Positions 1-5,162 of a stretch of DNA of 5,162 nucleotides are shown here, one piece after another. The stretch is from Vulcanimicrobiota bacterium (GTDB lineage: Bacteria > Vulcanimicrobiota > Vulcanimicrobiia > Vulcanimicrobiales > Vulcanimicrobiaceae), in contig PKWF01000272.1 in the NCBI GenBank assembly GCA_003133185.1, forward strand, positions 23,173 through 28,334, written 5' to 3'. Position numbers and translations under genes: made by a program. How positions within the stretch are numbered: the stretch's first letter is position 1; each line of letters starts with the position of its first letter. The notes beneath the pieces were generated by a model. The model had not been told where the DNA came from. It saw only the letters and a list, made by a program, of their open reading frames with translations, and made no database searches.

Positions 1-519
1 ATTGTCGCGGGCGCCGGAACCGCGGCGCTGGAGCTCCTAGAGGATGCGGATCCGCTCGATGCGATCGTCGTTCCGGTCGGAGGTGGGGGGCTCATATCCG
101 GAACCGCCGTTGCCGCGCACGGTCTCGACCCCGCGATCGCGGTCTACGGAGTCGAGCCGGCGGCCGGTGACGACTTCGCGCAATCGCTCCGGCTAGGGCG
201 CCCCATCTCGGTTCCCGTCCCCAAAACCATTGCCGATGGCCTGCAGACGACGGCTCCGGGCGTACTGACGTTTGCGATCGCCCGAGAGCTCGTACGCTCG
301 GTCGTGACCGTGAGCGACGACGAACTGTGCAACGCGATGCGCTTTGCGTTCGAGCGCATGAAGATCGTCATCGAGCCCAGCGCAGCGGCGCCGCTTGCCG
401 CCCTCCTGCAGCAGCGAATTCCCAACGTTGCGGGCAAGCGCGTCGGCGTTATCGTTACCGGCGGAAATATCGATGCGGCTCGCTATGGCGAGCTGATTAC
501 ATCGAGCTCGCCGGCTTAA
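1..519 (+). CDS. Serine racemase/threonine dehydratase-family PLP enzyme, C-terminal part (5' end outside window)
   Basis: Reading frame 1 is open from the first base to TAA at 517-519, giving 172 residues. Seen: GAGTAALE near the start, the glycine loop PVGGGGLISG (residues 25-34) that holds the PLP phosphate in fold-type II enzymes, GVEPAAGDD (50-58), TIADGLQTTAPG (76-87), ERMKIVIEPSAAA (117-129) and VTGGNID (151-157). The order and spacing match human serine racemase and catabolic threonine dehydratases closely; the EPxxxDD stretch corresponds to the Glu/carbonyl/Asp divalent-metal site of serine racemase. The family removes ammonia from serine or threonine, or racemises serine, in the cytoplasm. 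The last motif has Thr where many members have Ser as the ligand of the PLP ring nitrogen; this is a conservative change. About 150 N-terminal residues, including the Schiff-base lysine, lie outside the window, so substrate cannot be decided. No regulatory ACT domain follows, unlike biosynthetic IlvA. It converges on, and overlaps by 23 bases, the minus-strand gene at 497-913. Confidence 0.93.
   Translation: MVAGAGTAALELLEDADPLDAIVVPVGGGGLISGTAVAAHGLDPAIAVYGVEPAAGDDFAQSLRLGRPISVPVPKTIADGLQTTAPGVLTFAIARELVRSVVTVSDDELCNAMRFAFERMKIVIEPSAAAPLAALLQQRIPNVAGKRVGVIVTGGNIDAARYGELITSSSPA
487..512. repeat. Perfect 8-bp inverted repeat over the convergent gene overlap (possible bidirectional terminator)
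   Basis: GGCGAGCT at 487-494 is followed, after a 10-base loop, by its exact reverse complement AGCTCGCC at 505-512. A U-G pair (486/513) could add one step on the plus-strand RNA. The minus-strand stop (497-499) lies in the loop and the plus-strand stop (517-519) lies just outside the right arm. There is no intergenic space between the two convergent genes, so this hairpin is the only visible candidate for stopping transcription from both sides. Neither side has a clear T-tract, so a canonical intrinsic terminator is not supported; it could equally be a 3'-end stabilising hairpin or chance. Confidence 0.35.
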
Positions 520-913
520 CGATGTTTGCGCACGCGACGTAGTTCCCCATATTGTCCGTGCTCTTGTGAACGTTGATCGCGTACTTGCCCGCCAACAGCT
601 GGTCGATCGTGATTCCTTTGATCACGGTCGTCGAGTTTCCGTTAGCGAGACTGGTCAAACCGTAGGCGACTCCGAGGATGCCGGCGCAGGTTCCGTCGTG
701 AATATGCGCCGGTTGAGGCCCCGCCGGACCGTTCGGAATCGCGATTACGACATTCACGGCTCCATCGGCTTGCGTGAGCGTGGCGGTTCCGTTCTCTCCC
801 GAACCGTTTTGCGCGCTAAGCTTGAGGGTTAGCGTGCTGGTAGCGGCCGCCGCCGGCGCGAGATAGGCCGCGCCGAGCCCGAAGCATGCGAGCAATGCGA
901 TAACTGTTTTCAT
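497..913 (-). CDS. Small exported protein with a reduced Cu/Zn superoxide dismutase-like domain
   Basis: Encodes 138 residues from ATG at 913 to TAA at 497-499. Residues 1-24 form a clear signal peptide (one Lys, a hydrophobic core, then an Ala-rich AAAA end), so the mature protein begins near Thr25 and is exported; ATG 913 is the only start that includes it. The body is a Thr/Gly/Asn-rich beta-type sequence. PAHIHDGTC (68-76) resembles the HxHxxxxC copper-ligand and cysteine segment of Cu/Zn SOD, and INVHKSTDN (113-121) followed by GNYVACANI (123-131) resembles its C-terminal His and 'GxxxACGxI' cysteine segment. Visible counterparts are His70, His72, His116 and the pair Cys76/Cys128, likely a disulfide. 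The bridging His and the zinc loop are absent, so SOD activity is doubtful; copper binding or a purely structural role is possible. It lies 39 bases after the propeller gene in the same direction, with no evident Shine-Dalgarno site, and overlaps the PLP-enzyme gene tail to tail. Export is well supported, function is not. Confidence 0.82.
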   Translation of the reverse strand: MKTVIALLACFGLGAAYLAPAAAATSTLTLKLSAQNGSGENGTATLTQADGAVNVVIAIPNGPAGPQPAHIHDGTCAGILGVAYGLTSLANGNSTTVIKGITIDQLLAGKYAINVHKSTDNMGNYVACANIVKPASSM

Positions 914-952
914 GAGCGAGCGTTTCTGCGTCCGCCTGCTCGGCCCTCGCGA

Positions 953-3862
953 CTATTGTCGTTTGAGCGCGTCGAAGCGCCGTTCCAGCTCGCCGACCGC
1001 GGCCGCGGCTTGCTGCGTCGGGGGAGCGTCGGCTCCGTCAACGGTGCCCAGCAAGGCTGCGGCAGCTTCATTGATTTTCGTAAAGGCCGCCGTTGCGACC
1101 GCGTTGCCGCGTGCCTTGGCGGCTGCATCGTAGCTTTTGTTCGCTAGCGACGTTAGCCGCGCGGCGAGGAGGTATTGGGTCGCGAGCGCTTCGTTCGAAA
1201 TGACGACGCGAGGATCTATGAGGACCGAGAGCGGGCGCTGGATCGTGTGGCCGTCGACGTCGAGCCGAACGGTGTAAATGCCCGGAAGCACCAGCAGGCC
1301 CTCTGGAACGCGCGGCGTCTCGTGCGGAACCGCGGAGATCGGCAGATCTTGGCTCATCGCCAACGGTGGCGGCTCACGCAGATCCCAAACGAAACGATGC
1401 ATTCCGGCTGCCGGTGACAGCCTCGCGAAGGGCCGCTCCCAGTAGATAGGCTTGTCGAGATGCGGGATGGGAGTCGGCGCAACGTCGTTGCTCGCGTATC
1501 TGCGCACAAGCCGGCCACTTCGATCGTAGAAGGAGAGAACGACGCGGTGCGCCGGCCTTGCAAGCGCGTAGTCAACGATTGCGCCGTCAGGCGGATTCTC
1601 GCCCGTAGGCTCTTCGGGCGGCAGCGGAGTGTCGGAGTTCGTGCTGCGCCGTACGCGATAGGCGCGCTCGGGCGCAAAGAGGTACGCATTCTCACCCTGA
1701 GCCTGGCGAAGGGGGGCGTTCGAAGCCACCTCGCGCAGCGGCTCGACGTCGTCGAGAATCCAGAAGCCGCGGCCATGCGTCGCGACGATCAAATCGTTAT
1801 CGTGCACGATGATGTCGCGCACTGACGTGTGCGGCAGGTCGTTCTGCAACGATTGCCAGGTCGCAGCGCCGTCGAACGAGACGTATACGCCGTTCTCGGT
1901 CGCCGCATAGAGCAGATTTTGAACGACCGGATCTTGGCGAACCGCATTGATCGGTTGCTCGGGCAGACCGCTCACGGAGAGCTTCCACGTCCGTCCGCCG
2001 TCGTGCGTCACATAGACGTACGGATGCAGATCGTCCAACCGAAACCGGTTGACGGCGACGAAGGCCGTGTCGTCGTCGAAGCGGGAAGCGTCGATCTGCG
2101 CGATCTTGCTCCACGGCGTCAATCCCGGCGGTGTGACGTTCGTCCAGTGAGCCTGTGCCGAGCTCGTCGAAGCATCGTGCGTGATCCAGACGAGGCCGTC
2201 GTCGGTCCCTGCCCAGATCGTTCCGCGATGCACGTATGAGGGCGCGAGTGCGTAGACCACGCCGCGATGCGCACCTTTCTGCGGATCGTCATTCTCGAAT
2301 GCGCCGAGCACCGGCGGAACGCCGGGATCCCGGCGCGTCAGGTCGGGGCTGATGGCGTGCCAGCGTTGGCCTCCGTCGTCGGTTGCGAAGACGACGTTCG
2401 TGCCGAAATACAGGCGATGCCGGTCGAAATGGTCGAACGCGATCGGCTCGGTACGCACCGTACGGTACTGCTTGGATGGCAGCGCGAGCGGTGAGACTTC
2501 TTGCGTCTGGTCGGTACGCTCGTCGTGTTTTTCGAGCTTGCCGCCGAACGTGATCCCGGGGTGCAGCGGATCGGGGACGACGTACCCGTACTCTTGCGCG
2601 CCGACGGTATGCCAATCGCGCTGCGTTACTTCACCCCAGTTGCCGCGGCTGATCACGCAAGCCGAACCGCTCTCCTGTTGACCGCCGCAAATCCAATACG
2701 GAAAGCGGCTGTCGGCGTTGACGTGGTACATCTGCGCCGTCGGCTGATTGTACCAAGAGCTCCAGGTCGCGCCGCCGTCGACGCTGATCGTCGCGCCTTG
2801 GTCGCTGGCCAAGGCGACGATCTCCGGATTGCGTGGATTGATCCAGACGGTGTGATAGTCGTCGCCGCCCGGCGCGCCCTTGATTGCGACGAGCGTCTTC
2901 CCGCCGTCGGCGGAACGATAGGTCGACGTGTTCGTGAGATAGACGATTTGCGGAGTCGTTGGATCGACTGCCAGCGAGACGAGGTCATCGCCGCGCTGCG
3001 CGATCTCATCGGCGTTGTTGACGAGCGTGAAGTGAGCGCCGGCGTCATCGCTGCGATAGAGGGCGCCGGCGTCGTCCCCCTTTGCTTCTACGTCTGCGTA
3101 GACGTAAACCACCCTCGCGTCGCTGGGTGCGACCGCAATCTCCGAGCGCCCTACGCGCTCCGGGAGGCCGGTTCTCAACTGCGCCCAGGTCGTGCCGCCG
3201 TCGCTCGACTTGAAGATCCCGCTCCCCGCCATCTCGAACGAGCCACCGATCTCCCACGGCGCTTGGCGAGCCGCCCAAAGGGTGGCATAGACGACGTTCG
3301 GGTCGTTGGGATCGAAGACGACGTCGAACGCGCCGACGTTCTCGTTCTTATAGAGAACTTGCGTGAACGTTGCACCGCCGTCGAGGGAGCGGTAGACGCC
3401 GCGTTGCGCGTTGGGGCCGTACGGATGGCCGAGTACGGCTACGAACAGCCGGTTTGCATTCCTCGGATCGACCGCGATCGAAGCGATCTGCTGGCCGTCG
3501 CGCAGACCGAGGTGCGTCCACGTATCGCCGCCGTCGCCGGACTTGTAAATGCCGTTGCCGACTGCGAGGTCGGGCCGCTGCAAGCCCTCTCCGCTGCCCG
3601 CATAGATGATCCGGGGATCGCTTGGCGCAACCGCGAGCGCTCCGATCGAGCCGGTTGGTTCGCGATCGAAGATGGGAATCCAAGTACGGCCCGCATCTTC
3701 ACTCTTCCAAATGCCGCCGTTAACCGCGGCGATGTAAAAAAGGTTCGGTCGCGTGCCGACGCCGTCGATCGCGACGGTTCGTCCGCCGCGCATCGGGCCG
3801 ACGAATCGCCAGTGCATCACCTGGTAGAGCGCCGCCGTAACGGCAAGAGCGGCGAGCGTCAA
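953..3862 (-). CDS. Asp-box (VPS10/BNR-type) beta-propeller protein, probably exported
   Basis: 969 residues if begun at TTG 3862; stop TAG at 953-955. It opens with a short hydrophobic run (residues 1-13), then HWRFVGPMRGGRTVAIDGV (17-35), the usual opening of the large bacterial VPS10/'BNR glycosyl hydrolase-like' proteins. Ten Asp boxes (S/T-x-D-x-G-x-x-W/F type) start near residues 54, 108, 159, 219, 271, 317, 360, 494, 619 and 662. ATHGRGFWILDD (693-704) closes the propeller; GENPPDGAIVDY (753-764), HRFVWDLRE (822-830) and LVLPGIYTVRLDVDG (857-871) mark the C-terminal beta domain of the family, followed by an Ala-rich helical tail (from about 890). Length is normal for the family. Members are annotated as sortilin-like or glycosyl hydrolases, but catalytic activity is not established and I see no proven active site. 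Cys392 and Cys402 could form a disulfide. Start choice: the frame is open to 4249, but that extra part is Arg-rich and lies entirely over the upstream cysteine-cluster gene. TTG 3862 overlaps that gene's TGA (TTGA), suggesting translational coupling; it lacks a good Shine-Dalgarno site and a basic N-region. GTG 3820 and ATG 3817 are alternatives that would lose the hydrophobic run. Confidence 0.9.
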   Translation of the reverse strand: MTLAALAVTAALYQVMHWRFVGPMRGGRTVAIDGVGTRPNLFYIAAVNGGIWKSEDAGRTWIPIFDREPTGSIGALAVAPSDPRIIYAGSGEGLQRPDLAVGNGIYKSGDGGDTWTHLGLRDGQQIASIAVDPRNANRLFVAVLGHPYGPNAQRGVYRSLDGGATFTQVLYKNENVGAFDVVFDPNDPNVVYATLWAARQAPWEIGGSFEMAGSGIFKSSDGGTTWAQLRTGLPERVGRSEIAVAPSDARVVYVYADVEAKGDDAGALYRSDDAGAHFTLVNNADEIAQRGDDLVSLAVDPTTPQIVYLTNTSTYRSADGGKTLVAIKGAPGGDDYHTVWINPRNPEIVALASDQGATISVDGGATWSSWYNQPTAQMYHVNADSRFPYWICGGQQESGSACVISRGNWGEVTQRDWHTVGAQEYGYVVPDPLHPGITFGGKLEKHDERTDQTQEVSPLALPSKQYRTVRTEPIAFDHFDRHRLYFGTNVVFATDDGGQRWHAISPDLTRRDPGVPPVLGAFENDDPQKGAHRGVVYALAPSYVHRGTIWAGTDDGLVWITHDASTSSAQAHWTNVTPPGLTPWSKIAQIDASRFDDDTAFVAVNRFRLDDLHPYVYVTHDGGRTWKLSVSGLPEQPINAVRQDPVVQNLLYAATENGVYVSFDGAATWQSLQNDLPHTSVRDIIVHDNDLIVATHGRGFWILDDVEPLREVASNAPLRQAQGENAYLFAPERAYRVRRSTNSDTPLPPEEPTGENPPDGAIVDYALARPAHRVVLSFYDRSGRLVRRYASNDVAPTPIPHLDKPIYWERPFARLSPAAGMHRFVWDLREPPPLAMSQDLPISAVPHETPRVPEGLLVLPGIYTVRLDVDGHTIQRPLSVLIDPRVVISNEALATQYLLAARLTSLANKSYDAAAKARGNAVATAAFTKINEAAAALLGTVDGADAPPTQQAAAAVGELERRFDALKRQ
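1856..3703 (-). repeat. Array of ten Asp-box repeats inside the propeller gene
   Basis: The ten boxes read SEDAGRTW, SGDGGDTW, SLDGGATF, SSDGGTTW, SDDAGAHF, SADGGKTL, SVDGGATW, TDDGGQRW, THDGGRTW and SFDGAATW. The first seven are spaced 43-60 residues apart, as expected for one box per propeller blade. Two wide gaps (residues 368-493 and 502-618) break the rhythm; the second holds a degenerate box with a serine-rich insertion near residue 561. On the plus strand the boxes appear as a recurring, imperfect 'gccgccgtcg' motif, which is explained by the repeated Asp-Gly-Gly codons and needs no separate DNA-level cause. Confidence 0.88.
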
Positions 3863-4542
3863 AGGCGCTTGCCGTTGGGGCTGCGGCCGCGCCGCTTGGG
3901 CGCAAATGCCGGTCCGACCTTCCAGGCGGTCTTTCGCGGCAACGCCGCGTCCACGTCGCCGCAGCCGATGGGCGTGAAATCGCGGCAGTCGTGCGGGCGC
4001 GCTTCGTAAATGCCGCAGTAATGCCGGCCGCTGCGGGACCCCATGAGAAAGACGCATTGGTCGGCGATGTCGTCGCCAACTTTGCGCAGCCATCCAACGT
4101 GAAAGCCGTCGGCCGAGGGACGCTCGACCACGTACCGGCGCAGCGTTTCCTCGTAGGTCATTCCGAAGTGACCGGCGATGCGTTCGACGTCGGCTTTGCT
4201 CACGAAGGGCTCGTAACCGCTGCAACACTCCGCGCAGCCCGGCGGGCACGCGATGTTCTCGGGCAGGTCCTTAAGGTGCCTGCGGGCGAGCTCGATCACT
4301 TTGCCGACCGCCGCCACGAACTCTGGATCGTCGTTGTACTTATAAATCCATTCGCGATGGGTGATCTCATTCGCATTGTAAAAGCGCGTGATCTTTTCGT
4401 CGTACTCGACCGTAATGTGCTCTTCGTCAATTTCGATCTTGTTGACGTGGTCGAGCGGGCGAGCGTCGAGCAGATCCGGGTGCGTCGCTTGGCCGGTACG
4501 GCGAGTATAGTTTCGTAACGCGGTAAGGTCGATGGTCTCCAT
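3859..4542 (-). CDS. YkgJ-family cysteine-cluster protein (CxxCxxCC, probable metal or Fe-S binding)
   Basis: Encodes 227 residues, ATG 4542 to TGA 3859-3861. Eight cysteines fall in the family pattern: Cys99, 103, 106, 107 in CPPGCAECC, Cys163 in QCVFLM, Cys176 in HYCGIYEARPHDC, Cys186 at the end of that motif, and Cys194 in PIGCGD. The segment 'C-x-IY-x-x-RP-x-x-CR-x-F' is diagnostic of the YkgJ/UPF0153 family, predicted to chelate zinc or iron or carry an Fe-S cluster; its biochemical role is unknown. The first motif is CxxxCxxCC, one residue wider than the textbook form. About 98 residues rich in charged and aromatic positions precede it, a longer N-terminal part than in minimal members. 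The C-terminus is basic (KRRGRSPNGKR). No signal peptide is seen, so it should be cytoplasmic. The frame is open further upstream to 4692, but that would run through the divergent kinase gene; ATG 4542 has GAAGAAG four bases upstream and avoids this. First gene of the minus-strand run; its stop overlaps the propeller start. Confidence 0.9.
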   Translation of the reverse strand: METIDLTALRNYTRRTGQATHPDLLDARPLDHVNKIEIDEEHITVEYDEKITRFYNANEITHREWIYKYNDDPEFVAAVGKVIELARRHLKDLPENIACPPGCAECCSGYEPFVSKADVERIAGHFGMTYEETLRRYVVERPSADGFHVGWLRKVGDDIADQCVFLMGSRSGRHYCGIYEARPHDCRDFTPIGCGDVDAALPRKTAWKVGPAFAPKRRGRSPNGKRL

Positions 4543-4605
4543 AAGGCTTCTTCGATTCCCGCGCCTTGCGGGTACGGCCTTCGCCGATATCAAAAGAGGC
4601 GACCC
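4543..4605. promoter_or_regulatory. Divergent intergenic region with a short inverted repeat
   Basis: This 63-base gap between the minus-strand cysteine-cluster gene and the plus-strand ROK kinase must carry upstream signals for both unless promoters lie inside the genes. It contains CCCGC (4558-4562) and GCGGG (4568-4572) around a 5-base loop, a possible operator or small hairpin, and the palindrome GATATC at 4586-4591. No convincing paired -35/-10 elements were found on either strand. The regulatory role is inferred from position. Confidence 0.4.
4592..4599 (+). promoter_or_regulatory. Ribosome binding site of the ROK kinase gene
   Basis: AAAAGAGG ends six bases before ATG 4606 and is the best Shine-Dalgarno-like site in the window. 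It supports ATG 4606 as the start. Confidence 0.65.
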
Positions 4606-5162
4606 ATGCAAACGGCTATCGGCGTCGACCTCGGCGCATCTCATGTCGCGGCTGCGGTCGTTACCGACGACGGAACGATTCACGTCCAGCATGAAGAGGA
4701 CCTCGAAGACCTTCGTTTCGAGGCCGTAGTCGCGGCGGTCGAAGCGATGGTCGGACTGGCGCTCAAAGATGCCGGGAACGTCGTAGGCATCGGCATTGGT
4801 TCACCCGGCAATATCGATGCCGCCTCCGGAGCCGTGCTCTACAGTCCCAACTTCGGCTGGACGAACGCGCCGCTGGGTGACGCGCTGCGCAAGAAGTTTG
4901 CTCCGCCGGTCTTCGTCGCCAACGACGCCCGGTGCGCGACGCTCGGCGAGTTTACGTTCGGTACCGGCGTGGGCTGCAAAGACTTCGTGCTGCTCACCCT
5001 AGGAACGGGCATCGGTGGAGGGATCGTTGGCGGGGGCAAGCTGCTGCTCGGAAACCGCTGGGGCGCAGGCGAGATCGGGCACCATCAAATTCGGCCGACC
5101 GACGGGTTCATCTGCGCCTGCGGAAAGATCGGCTGTTTCGAGGCTCAGGCCTCCGGTACCGG
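4606..5162 (+). CDS. ROK-family sugar kinase (glucokinase-like), N-terminal part (3' end outside window)
   Basis: 185 complete residues are visible from ATG 4606 to the window end, roughly 60% of a usual 300-320-residue ROK protein. Motifs in order: the ATP phosphate loop GVDLGASHVAAAVV (6-19), GIGIGSPGNID (61-71), the catalytic-base segment NDARCATLGE (106-115; Asp107), TLGTGIGGGIV (131-141), the sugar- and zinc-binding GAGEIGHHQI (153-162; Glu156, His159), and the zinc cluster CACGKIGCFE (170-179; Cys170, Cys172, Cys177) leading into EAQASG. These are the full set of ROK signature residues, so the protein should be an active ATP-dependent kinase of glucose, N-acetylglucosamine, N-acetylmannosamine or a related sugar in the cytoplasm. 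It starts directly with the kinase fold; there is no N-terminal helix-turn-helix, so it is not a ROK-type repressor. The exact sugar cannot be told from this part. Transcribed away from the cysteine-cluster gene across 63 bases; a linked sugar operon, if any, would lie to the right. Confidence 0.93.
   Translation, partial: MQTAIGVDLGASHVAAAVVTDDGTIHVQHEEDLEDLRFEAVVAAVEAMVGLALKDAGNVVGIGIGSPGNIDAASGAVLYSPNFGWTNAPLGDALRKKFAPPVFVANDARCATLGEFTFGTGVGCKDFVLLTLGTGIGGGIVGGGKLLLGNRWGAGEIGHHQIRPTDGFICACGKIGCFEAQASGT

Noticed and set aside
604..630. Imperfect inverted repeat (about 10 bp with one wobble pair) inside the SOD-like gene
   Set aside because: It lies within codons for a V-I-K-G-I-T-I stretch, is imperfect on the transcribed strand, and has no positional reason to be functional; chance is the simpler explanation.
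1856..3703. Recurring gccgccgtcg-like motif suggesting a DNA repeat or CRISPR-like array
   Set aside because: Copies are imperfect, unevenly spaced and in frame with the Asp-Gly-Gly residues of the Asp boxes, so protein repeats explain them.
2501..4009. A 502-codon open frame on the plus strand, antisense to the propeller gene
   Set aside because: The protein is Arg/Ala/Val-rich with no recognisable motif and no ribosome binding site, whereas the opposite strand carries a full, motif-rich family protein. Long antisense frames are expected in GC-rich DNA.
3863..4249. In-frame N-terminal extension of the propeller protein by 129 codons
   Set aside because: It is extremely Arg-rich, has no family motif, and lies wholly over the well-supported cysteine-cluster gene read in another frame.
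4543..4692. 50-codon N-terminal extension of the cysteine-cluster protein
   Set aside because: It would run through the divergent gap and into the start of the ROK kinase gene; ATG 4542 has a plausible ribosome binding site and gives a normal length.
1..5162. A new defence, mobile-element or biosynthetic system
   Set aside because: No transposase, integrase, nuclease, toxin-antitoxin pair, reverse transcriptase, repeat array or biosynthetic cluster is visible; all five genes fall in recognisable or partly recognisable families.

Overview
The window is GC-rich bacterial DNA, densely packed, with five protein-coding genes, two of them cut by the window edges. No RNA gene, insertion sequence, CRISPR array, phage gene or integrase was seen. 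The mix of a large secreted-type Asp-box (VPS10/BNR) propeller protein, a CxxCxxCC protein and a ROK kinase, with GC-biased codons and weak Shine-Dalgarno sites, would fit a soil or environmental lineage such as Acidobacteriota, Gemmatimonadota or Eremiobacterota (WPS-2). That placement is an inference from gene type only and is held with low confidence.

Layout: (1) 1-519, plus strand: C-terminal part of a fold-type II PLP enzyme of the serine racemase/threonine dehydratase family. (2) Minus strand, a compact three-gene run read from right to left: 4542-3859, a YkgJ-type cysteine-cluster protein; 3862-953, a 969-residue Asp-box beta-propeller protein of the 'VPS10/BNR glycosyl hydrolase-like' type; 913-497, a small exported protein resembling a stripped-down Cu/Zn superoxide dismutase domain. 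The first two overlap by 4 bases (TTGA) and the last two are 39 bases apart, so one transcript is likely. (3) 4606-5162, plus strand: N-terminal 60% or so of a ROK-family sugar kinase, divergent from the minus-strand run across a 63-base gap. The PLP-enzyme gene and the SOD-like gene converge and overlap by 23 bases; an exact 8-base-pair inverted repeat sits over that overlap.

How the genes work together is not evident. The propeller protein and the SOD-like protein are probably both outside the cytoplasm, the cysteine-cluster protein and the kinase inside it. No pathway ties them together, and I see no convincing sign of a new defence, mobile or biosynthetic system. The points most worth checking are the start codon and export of the propeller protein, the metal-site remnant in the SOD-like protein, and the inverted repeat in the convergent overlap.
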